Shown here in pieces: positions 51,523 through 64,000 of a stretch of 64,000 bases of DNA (positions are counted from its first letter, which is position 1; each line of letters starts with the position of its first letter). The stretch covers positions 3,534,001 to 3,598,000 of the forward strand of contig NC_060017.1 in assembly GCF_021134715.1 (NCBI RefSeq). Reading direction: 5' to 3'. The notes beneath the pieces were generated by a model, which worked only from the letters and a program-made list of their open reading frames with translations, made no database searches and was not told where the DNA came from. A program made the position numbers and the translations under genes. The DNA is from Daphnia pulex (taxonomy: Eukaryota; Arthropoda; Branchiopoda; Diplostraca; Daphniidae).

Positions 51523-52808
51523 AGAGAAAGGGCCAAAAAACACAAAACAGCTGAGAAATGGTGAAAAGCGACGGACGCCATTGGTTCAGGTGTGGCGGGC
51601 GTCGTCATAGCGACGCCAATCTGGATAAACCAATCGCTGGCGCCTCCGCACGTAACGTCGTGTGTCCGCCGGGGCTGCCGTGCGTAGCATTTCTCTCCGC
51701 TGCGGTGGTGAGTGCTGGTAAGAGAAGAGGAGTAATAAGAGGTGGGTTTCCCTCCCAACCACCCACCCGAAAAGAAAAAAAAAACACAACAAGAAAGAGA
51801 GGGGAGAGCTCCCGCCGACAACAGCAGCCAAACGGGGCAGAATCAGGTGAGTCAAGAGGGTGGTGGGTGGTTAAAAAAAACTACCGTGTAGTAGGTACTA
51901 CTGCATTTTTTCCGTTGCTGGATTTTCCCAATCCGCAGCGCAACAGCAACAGACTGGAACTCTCCTCCCCCCGCAGGCCATCCAGCAGCTATATCTCCAC
52001 CCCCTTCTCTCTCTCTGCCCATATGGAAAAGGCAGCTCTCCTCAATCCTCGTACAGTTTATCTATCCACCTACCTTTATCCATCTTTGCTTCTTATTCTG
52101 CTGGCCGCCTATATAGAAGCCAACTGCTTTTTTTTCTCTCTCTCTTATAATATTCCGAAGGGTTGATTTTTTTTTCTCCTACCTCCACCTGGGTGTCTTG
52201 CAAGGTGTTGCAGCCAACAACCCAAAAAAAAAAAGAAAAAGAAGAAGGCAGTAGGAGGAGCTTTAAAAAAAATAATAATCACAAAAAAAAACTTGAGAGA
52301 GTTTCGGACGAGTGTCTTATGCGAGCCGCTGTGCCAGCCGACCGTCTAGTTCAAGTCCTGACGCCGTCGTGCTCAGGTGTGCAAATCACCTCCTCACCTC
52401 TCTCATCAACGTTTAGCCCATCTCCTACTGTGTGTTTAATCGAGTCGTATTGTTCAAAAGCGTTTGATTTCTTCGAGACCCCCCCCGCAAACGACGAGTT
52501 GGACTCCCGAATTTTTGGTGGCCGTTTCTTGTCGAATTGATTTCGGGGTTTTTGAACGGATTTAATTCTCAGCCCAGTTCGGTTCACTGGGAATTTTTAA
52601 AACTGTGTGCTGCGCAAGTGTACAATTGCGGTCGACTGGAAGTTTGTTCTTTTCTCCAAAACATCCGCAGTGTTGTTTCTCGCATGGTGATCGCCAGTGT
52701 GTCTAGTTCAATCTCGAATTATTTCCTCAAAAAGTTTCAACGGGATTGTTGATATTGATTTTTTTTTTTCGTTGTGTTTTCATCAAACGATTCACTTAAA
52801 AAAACAAA

Positions 52809-55761
<2,953 letters not shown>

Positions 55762-56684
55762 TTTCGTCTACAGCTCAGATGAGAGACGACTGATTATTAT
55801 TACAAAATAAAAACAGCATATTGGCCGGATAGATAATCAAGATGTTATCTATATCGAAAGGCCTATCAAGTTATTGCTGTTCACTACTCTTGTACATAAT
55901 TATGCGACGATTAGGGAAATCTGTAGAATCTGACGACACACAAACACAATCCGTGCCTTTTTCTTTGATTTTTGAATGAGTTGAGATCAACCCAAACCAA
56001 TGACGTATTTATATAATTCTAATTTTGATGTATAGGCCTACTTGACTTGTTGCCCTATAGCTCACTCTCTACTCTCTCTCTCTCTCATTCAATGGCTCAC
56101 AGTCTCTCTCTTTTACACACACACACACCCCACGCCCTCCTCTATATTATACAAATATGAATATCATTATTATAACTATGTAGCCCCGTCGTTCCACTAA
56201 TCCGAATCGCTTTTCCTCTCTAGTCTCCTATTACATGTAAAATGCCCCCCCCCCCTTTTCATCCGCAAAAGACAAAATGAGTTGTTATACGTCATAATAT
56301 TTTTTTCCCTTTTCGCTCTTTTCTCAATTAGGCCCAATGATATTTGTCACTCTCGATCGCTGCTGTTGTAATCATCATCGCAATTTTTTCTATGTGTAAA
56401 ACTTTACTGATTATCTCCCATCTCCCGAAGAAAAATTATCTCTGTATAATGAAAAAAACAAACAAATCATTATTTGTCATTTGAATGTAATACCCAGTAG
56501 TCCATATTTACCAGAGTAACCAATAATGAGACAAAGAGAAAAAAAAACGACACGCCCAGTTCATTTTTGTTTTTGCCAAGAAATAATTTTTTTTTTAAAT
56601 AGGAAAAAAAAGGTCAAATGTCTGTCGATTTGAAAAAAAACAAGCACCAGATCTCGTCATTTTCACGTATTTATATTTCCAAAT

Positions 56685-56690
56685 AATAAA
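56685..56690 (+). terminator. candidate poly(A) signal of Senseless paralogue B
   Basis: AATAAA is followed directly by a GT-rich stretch (GGACTGTGTGTTACT), the expected downstream element. This would give a 3'UTR of about 930 bases. A nearer AATAAA at 55806-55811 is an alternative. Confidence 0.5.
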
Positions 56691-59600
56691 GGACTGTGTG
56701 TTACTCGTTTAAATTCCTGTTATGAAATATTTTCAAGACTCGATAGGATAGGAAGAAAATCCCTGAGCCCCCCACACAAGAAAGAAGATAAAAGCTACTG
56801 TTGCAAGACGGAAAAAAACAAAACAATCCGGAATACGTCCGGCCCGGTGTTTGGTTTTTTCTTTTTTGCGCCGTAAAAATAACAAAGAAAAACAATCGAC
56901 TTTAATTATTTTCTTCATTTTTTATCGTTTCAAATTTTTTTGGCCACTTTTTTTCTCCTTGGTTGTCGCCCGAGTTTGTTGATTGTGAAATGGCAAAATC
57001 ACTACTATATATCACTAGACCGCAGGTATTACACACACAGATATGGATGTCTCTAACGCAACAACTACTCCTCCTGCGATTGAGCAACGGCCCCCGGATT
57101 CCCCTCGGTTGCGCCTATACGACGATGATGCACCTGTCTCCTCACAGCCGGCCCCGGTGTGTGTTTTCTTCTTTATATTTCATTTGATTTTATATACGTG
57201 GTCCCCCCCTCATTAAATGAAATTGAAATTTCTCTTGTACCTTTCCCTTGTTGTACATACTACATACAAACGACACACGTGACTGCTATTATATACCTTT
57301 CGTATACATTGATTCGTGTTTGATGTTTCAATTGGAAATACTAAAATACAAGAACCCACAGCAAATGAAAAAGAGACATTTTATTATTTTTTCCGTTGGA
57401 ATTCTCGTCAAAAGTCCGTTAGCGAGACGTAGTATCCTTTTTAGAAATCATGGTGTCGTATTGTATTCAACAGCTTAGAACAGGTCGATAACAGACAACG
57501 ACACAAGAGTCAACCAGAAGAGAAAAAAAGGCGAGATATGGAATGGAAAGAGGGGGGTCTGTTATTTTCTATATATATAAGCCAAGAAAAAAAGAAAGCT
57601 GACGAGGAGAGTGTTGTACCTTGTCTTGTGTTGTGTGCCGCGTGCCAACTGTTTTACCCAGCCCTTATAGTATACCCCATTCCAAGATGGTGGGCGGGTG
57701 GTGCTCGTTCCTCCACCTCAGCTCATCCCTTCCTTCTACCTACTTTTTTTTTCCAACCGATTTTGGAATGGAAGGAGGAAAGAGAAGACATAGACACACA
57801 CACAAAAAAGGAACGCTGCTGCTGCTGCTGCTGACCACCTGGTTTTCCTGGTTTTTCTGAGTGTCTAGTCGGGTGGCGAAGGAGGAGCGCGAACAGGAGG
57901 CAGGTGATTAGGTTAGATTGTACCTATACCATCACTGGTATATCTCTGGATGTGTCTTTCTTCATTTCTTTGTTTTCTTTTTCCGTTAATTTCCGACTTT
58001 TTAGAAAATTCCATCGTCCTCTCCCCTGTGTCAACTCAACTGTTTCCTTAAAACTTGTTTTTTTTTTGTTCCTGGTTGCAGATGTTTCGTCTGCCCATAT
58101 ATAAAAGTGGGGGTTATATCTCTGTACGATTAGAGCGCTCAGATTACCAGCAGGCCCCGGTGGGATTCGATGACCGTATCGATGATCAATAAATAAAACA
58201 ATGGCATACGCAAATATAGTCTACTTCTTTTTATGTTTTTAAAAAACAAACATCGATCGCATAGATTCGATTTCACAATTCCCCTTTTTTCGCTCGAGTG
58301 AGAATAGAAAACAACAACGGGTAATAATCAGACGCTGTAATAAACATTCGAGGTAAAAAAAATAAAATAAAAAAGAAGGTGGGCAAATTACATTTAAAAA
58401 AAAAAAAAAGCTTCCCGAGAAAAACTTGATTTTCCATTTGTCTATACATTTCAGGGTCTTGTCGTTGTTATTGTTAGACTATTATTCCAGCCATTTCTTC
58501 TTCGTTTTTTTTTCTATTTTTCCCTTTTTTTGGTTAAATAAGAGACGCGTGTCGGTCGCGTGGGTCGAAAACTGGCGTCGGCTACCACATGCCCACTCTT
58601 CCATATCATAACCGTGACTTCAATCTCCCATTATATATACCACCCTCTCTCCTATTTTTTTTTCCACCCTCTCCCGTACTATATACGCACACATCTACCG
58701 TGTGTGTGTGGTAAAAAAAAAGGAGTCACGTGACTGTTATTAGTTCCGCCGCTCCTAATTTGATAGCGCCGGACTCTAAAAGAAAAAAAGGAAAAGAGCA
58801 GCCGGACTTTTTTTTTGTTTTTAAAGAGAATTTTATTGTTGTGTTTCCTTTTTTTTCGGTTGTTGTTGAAATATTACATGAAAACGCTATATAAGGGTCG
58901 ATAAACACACATCAGTCACAACAGCAGAGGCCCTCAAATGATTCAGAATTCAGATTGACTGACACACACACAGAGCAACGACGTCCGACCCCTCTGCCTG
59001 CCTGCCATTGGCTGTTGCAACTCATCCGAGCAATCAAAGTGGCCCTGTTCTATTTTTTTTTATATATATTTTAAAAACTCTTATTGTTTCGTGGCTGATT
59101 GACTTTTGACGAACGAAAAACAACAGTCAATGGCCAATCATGCCGCCAGGTGTTTGCTCTATCATTTGGAGAGTGTGAGCGGCGATCATCATCATTATTA
59201 GTCATCGATTGGTCATTTGCTAGATTGTCTTTTTGTTTTGTACATGTCCAGCGCGTTTTTGTCCGTGTTTGCGTGTCGACTCGTTATCATCACGGCCCGG
59301 CTGTTCGCCTTTTCCGTCTACTTTGTAATGGCCCATACGTCTCTGTCTATTGATTGGACACTTGTGGAAAGAGAGAGACTAATAATCATCATCCATATGC
59401 CAGTGGATAGTCCAAGAGTGGGCTAGAGCACAGTCTATCAAACGGTATAGGCGCAGGGGTGAGAGATAGCTTTTATTGAAAGTGCTGCCACTGCCAGCGC
59501 TGCCCTTGCGGCCTAATAATTCAACAGTCTGCTATATAGGCTTCGCTCATCCACTTTTATGGGCGACTGTATATACCTACCCCCACCGCCATGGATGGCG

Positions 59601-62600
59601 AACGAAATAGAAATTTACGGGGTTGAATGTGTCGGGGTGACAAGGGTGTCGCGTGCCGCAGTCTATAGCACTGCGGCCGCCCGTGTCAATAATAAATGAC
59701 GGAAGCGAATGTCAATATGATAGCGCGCGGGCGGGCGGCCGGTGGGGCCCGCTTGTGGCTTTTCTCCTCTCTTTTTTTCCATCTATGTATTCAGACGGCG
59801 CGTATATATAACAGACGGACGGGTTGATAATAATAATATAGCTCTCCCCGGGATAACTGCACTCTCGAATTGCCGGGGTCCCGGATTGGATTGCTCCGCG
59901 ATGCATTCCCCGTCCCATTTCTTTTTTTGAAAAAGAAGCAAATGAATAGACAGGCAGTTGGGGGGGGGACACATCGATTGAAGAGGATTGAGGTCGCTCA
60001 TCATCAATTGATATGAAACCTGAACCATCAAAAAAAAGGTTCGTGATGGCAGTTTTTCATAGTCCAACATCAGAGAAATGCGCGGACGGGCCGTGTACAA
60101 ACACGAAGGATCTATTTATATTTGATACCATCTTGTTTTTATAGACACACCTTCCTATTTCCCAATTTTTTTATCGTTCGATGCGCGTGGAGTGGAGACC
60201 TGTGTGATCTACAGTATATGTAGACGATGGACGTCGAGGGTATATAGAACTTGCATATAATTGTTTGCAACCCCCCTACTGGGGCCCAGACCTCGGTTTT
60301 CTCACGCCCGGTCATCATCCCCCATAATATTCACGCCAACCGCACCGACCGCCGCCGCCTGCAAAACAAAACAAAAAAATGAAGCGCAAACTGTGTAAAA
60401 GTGCACACGGCGACACACAACACCTGATGATGTCAACCGTGAACTGTATGCGATGTCGCAATCATTCCAAATGCGATTTCCCGCTGGGTAACAACCGGCA
60501 GAAAAGTAAGCAGCAGCTGATCACGATCCCGCATTGGACGGGGGCAAATAAAAACCATCAAATCTTTTCCGCTCGCATGATTTATTTGCTTTTCATTGAT
60601 TTTCCCCCCTGTTGTTTAAAATGAATAACCTTCAAAATGATCAAAGTAAAGAAAACAATTTCAGAATTCAGATAACAATTACAGTCGGATTATAATTGAA
60701 GCCAATTAAACCTTTTGATTGCTTTTGTGAGAGCCGTTCGTGAGTGGCGTGAGTTTCAACAGCGGAAAGAGAGAAAGAGATGGATGATTTTCTGCGCCCA
60801 TTCCCGCCGTGTTGTCTATTTTGTTGATGTTTGTACGGGATTAGACTTTTATAGTATCTTTCTCCCTCCCACTTTTATTTTTCCCTATTTTATTCATTTG
60901 AAAAAATTTGATGGCGGCGGTGCAACTTTTCTTGATATTTTCAGTGCGAGGAGGGGAGGGGGGGGGATAAAAATTTCTCACCGGCACGCTATCGATAATG
61001 GATAAGGCGCATTACATTATCGGCCGCCCTGTGCATGGCTACTATCCTCACATGAAATATGCACAAAAGCCCAGTTCATTTCTCTATGCCTTTCACTCTT
61101 TTGGCCCTTTGTTAGGAGGAGAGCTATACACAGCAGTATAGCTGCCCTGTGTACACACTTTCGTGTGTCTACACTCGGTACGAGCAGACAAAGTCATTTT
61201 TCCCCCCCTCCGTATATTCCGTGGATAAACTTTGTTTAGATATGCAGACGATGGGAATATTCCGTTCGGCCCTGCAACTCCGACGATAACTACTGTACGC
61301 CCGATGATGGATTTAATGCAACTATTATTGGATTGCGGCTCGTCACACGGACACGTCAAGATGTTCATCATCATCGTCCAAATAATTCACACAACACAAT
61401 AAGGACTCGGCCCATTCTGACGTGTTGCCACCGCGCGCATTTCAAGTGTGTAATCACGCTAATGGTCACTATATATCAGATGTTCCTCCGCACACAGCAC
61501 AGCCCTTCTTTTCTTCCTTTTTTCCCTCTATATACTATTTTATGGTCTTTTTTTTTTCGGGGGGAAAAAGGGGGTGAATGTCTAAATTTTCGACTCCTCG
61601 ACGCGTCGATGAGGACTCACATAGTAGTCCGGGGTTGGAGCCGCAGTTCATCCGAGCAGCTGTTCAATTCCCTACAGCTCTCGTATATATTATTATTATA
61701 TCCGATGGCCTATACACCTATACACACGGAATAGACATCCAACTCTCGATAAGGATTGCTGCTGCCCATAATATGTGTACAGACAGACAGAGTGTGTTGT
61801 GTGTATATTTATGTCGATGTGTTTATATGTGACTCGGGACATATGCAACTTGCGAGTCGGGAAAAAAAAAAGAAAAGTGCCATATTCTAGTCAACATAAT
61901 TGTGACATGCTGTGCCTCACTGCCCCCCTCTTATTCCAAACCCCCCTGCGGCCCCCCTGTTCCCTTATGTAAGATGTGTATAGGCATATATAACAAAACT
62001 ATCCAAATTTCTCCCCAATAGATTCGGCTGTGACGTATTGCCCCTCTCGCATAAACAACAAATCGCACCGATGGAGAACCAACCTTAGAAAACATTATAC
62101 AGGGAAGTTTCACGCATAAAACACTTGATTTTCACCCTTGTGTCTGTACTTTTATTGTGATCTGTTTCATATTTTACTCGGAGGGGGGAAACAATTTTTG
62201 CGACTGGGGGTCGTCCCGGGTCGTCGCAAGTATGGATTTTCTCTTTTATCCCCCAAATCCCCATTTGGCCCGATGTGCAGCGTTTCAATCAAGAATTCAT
62301 GAAGAGGCCGCCATCATTCAAGTGACATGTGTACAGCCGATCTACAGCGTTACGACGATGACGAAGAAGATACGCGCACTCATAAAAGACCACTCTGATG
62401 CATATATAGACACTCTCACCCGTGCTATTCTAAAACGTAAAAATACCATACACGCCCTTTTTTTTTCCTTGCGCATTTCTCCTTTCCTCGCCGTGAAAAC
62501 CGATCTATAATGGGCCTCCTTTTTATGGGTTACGCCGTGACCTTTTTTTCTCTCCCCCCTTTTTGGACCGTGTGGACCGACGAATATGACTGCTCTCTAT

Positions 62601-63675
62601 ACTTTGGTGGTTTGGCTCGGCTGTGCACGGAAAGGGGGTCGCTCGATATAGCCAGAATCTTATATGACCGCACGGGATCGTTTTTTTCTTTCTCTTTTCC
62701 CCTCTCTCTCTCCATTTCTCGTTTTCTGGCACTTTTCCTGATTGGAAGGAGAGAGGGGAAAAAGAGCCGCAATGTTTATATGGGAAATAGTCTCATATGT
62801 ATTAGAGTCTTTAGTCTACACAGTATATATATAGTAGTAGTCTACATATACGGTTCATATAGTAGATATAGCGTAGGCAATTTCTGACAATTCCACGCAG
62901 TTCGGGAGAGAGAGGCCAGAGAGAGGCCGACCACCAAGATTGATTATGATTCATTACTCTTGCGTTATAACGAGGGGGGGGGGGGAGAGACAAGGAGAGA
63001 GAGAGAGCTGGCAGCCAAGGAAAAAGACAGAAGCAACACTTAGCTGCACATTCCGTGTTTGGCGGCAATCAAGTTGATCCGTGCCGGAATATATCAAGTC
63101 CCGAGCGTCCGCTCCCGACCGGTTAATAGATATGATGCCGGTCGGCAAAGTTTATACAGGACGCATTAGCTCTGCTAGCGCACTGAAACTAAAACTATTA
63201 AAATATTAATAAAATAAATTTTTAAAAAAGGCTAGAAGATGGAATGTTTTGATCTCGATCGGACGTTCGTCTTTTTATTGTTTCCATTTTCAGATTATTT
63301 TTGTTTTTTGAAGGAATGGAGACAACCGATGGAGACAGATCGTTTTTTTTTCATATTTGGGATGAAAGTTGCTTTTTCTTACCAATAGATGGCTTTGTAC
63401 TGATACAAGTTTCATCGCCATCTATGATTCACATTTAAAACTACTGATAGTCATCGTTACGCAAGACCGCCGCCATTTTTTTTCGAGCACTTATTGTTAT
63501 TGAAAGCGTATCCTTTTAGATAATCCGTACGGCGTATTTTTCTTCCTGACATTTTCTTCTTAAAAATGGTATTTCCTGTTTGGTTTGTTAGATGTGACTG
63601 AATCTTAATTATTTGTGTGTGAATTTAGTTATTTGTGTGGTAACCTAGTCTATAATTTCTACTTGAAAATTTCAG
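56691..63675. other. ~7 kb without recognisable genes
   Basis: Only short or low-complexity open frames are seen. One stretch beginning with ATG at 60379, with a donor-like GTAAGC after about 42 codons, is mildly exon-like but has no partner exon or motif. The region contains CA/GT runs, a G12 run at 62974-62985 and, near its right end, a nested palindrome (63385-63425). A CCGCCATTTTTTT stretch at about 63470 resembles a housekeeping-type start region. Confidence 0.5.
63385..63425. repeat. nested inverted repeat (potential cruciform)
   Basis: ATAGATGGC at 63385-63393 is matched by its reverse complement GCCATCTAT at 63417-63425. Between them TTGTA and TACAA form a second, inner palindrome around CTGA. 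It lies about 260 bases upstream of the possible first exon at 63676 and may be a paired regulatory site. Confidence 0.6.
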
Positions 63676-63768
63676 CTGATCATGTGGCCTAATTTTGTCA
63701 AGATGTCGTCTCTTTTTCCTGTACGTACCGGCTGTACGTTTTGTAAGAAACACTTCAGAACAAATCAG
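63676..63768 (+). CDS. possible coding exon of a gene running off the right edge
   Basis: It is preceded by an acceptor-like AAAATTTCAG and ends at a donor (AATCAG|GTAAAT at 63769). ATG at 63682 opens 29 codons, with a second in-frame ATG 7 codons on. The peptide contains C-T-F-C-K-K-H-F-R, a Cys-x2-Cys that could be half of a zinc-binding motif. No further exon is within the remaining 230 bases, so neither family nor function can be given. Confidence 0.3.
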
Positions 63769-64000
63769 GTAAATATTGCCAGCAAATTGAAAGTTCCCTC
63801 AGTTAAAGTCAGTTGAACTGAACCTGAAGAAAAGAAAAACACAAATCATATTGTATGTATCGTCATCTGTATCCTACATTTACTATATTCTTCTTAGATG
63901 ATTTAATATTTTGTATTTTTTTAAATTTCCTCCACTTCTATTCCCACATGAAAAAAGCTATTAATGTCTGATTTCTTGTAACAGTTAAACAGTCCATGTG
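63769..64000 (+). other. sequence after the possible exon, to the window end
   Basis: This is AT-rich sequence consistent with an intron starting at the GTAAAT donor. An acceptor-like TTGTAACAG ends near 63984, but too little sequence follows to judge an exon. Confidence 0.3.

Noticed and set aside
60379..60624. Cys/His-containing short frame starting M-K-R-K-L-C
   Set aside because: The cysteines do not fit a known finger spacing, and no partner exons or poly(A) context were found.

Overview
The window is eukaryotic nuclear DNA from an arthropod, most likely a branchiopod crustacean such as Daphnia. The reasons are genes split by GT-AG introns that are often 60-150 bases long, AATAAA poly(A) signals, T-rich acceptor tracts, TATA-like boxes, dense microsatellites, and the gene families present. 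The organism call is inference; no diagnostic sequence was searched. I rebuilt the gene models by hand by joining exons and checking that the codon phase agreed at every junction.

Five multi-exon protein genes are well supported. (1) Plus strand, 4278-11173: a secreted protein with a proline/glutamine-rich N-terminal half and two FAS1 (fasciclin) domains. (2) Minus strand, 18516-14277: a BCAR3/NSP-family adaptor with SH2 and RasGEF-like (Cas-binding) domains, here preceded by an N-terminal SAM domain. (3) Minus strand, 34085-30509: a Gfi-1/Senseless-family factor with six C2H2 zinc fingers. (4) Plus strand, 37688-39620: a c-type lysozyme with both catalytic acids, eight cysteines and a C-terminal tail. 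(5) Plus strand, 52809-55761: a second Gfi-1/Senseless paralogue.

The two Senseless-type genes are divergently oriented (head to head) about 19 kb apart, with the lysozyme gene between them. The exon for zinc fingers 3-4 is almost identical in DNA between the paralogues while the rest has diverged, which suggests recent gene conversion or very strong constraint. One paralogue carries an Eh1-like (Groucho) motif and the other a CtBP-like motif. Large stretches without coding signal (18.6-30.1 kb, 39.6-51.5 kb, 56.7-63.7 kb) surround these genes and are the natural place for enhancers.

A diverged repeat of about 1 kb occurs twice in opposite orientation (about 12.0-13.05 kb and 45.0-45.9 kb). 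Both edges may touch further genes: a possible terminal exon at the left end and a possible first exon at 63676-63768. No CRISPR array, rRNA, tRNA or complete transposon was recognised. I found no multi-gene 'system'; the most interesting material is the paralogue pair, the SAM-SH2-RasGEF-like architecture and the inverted repeat.
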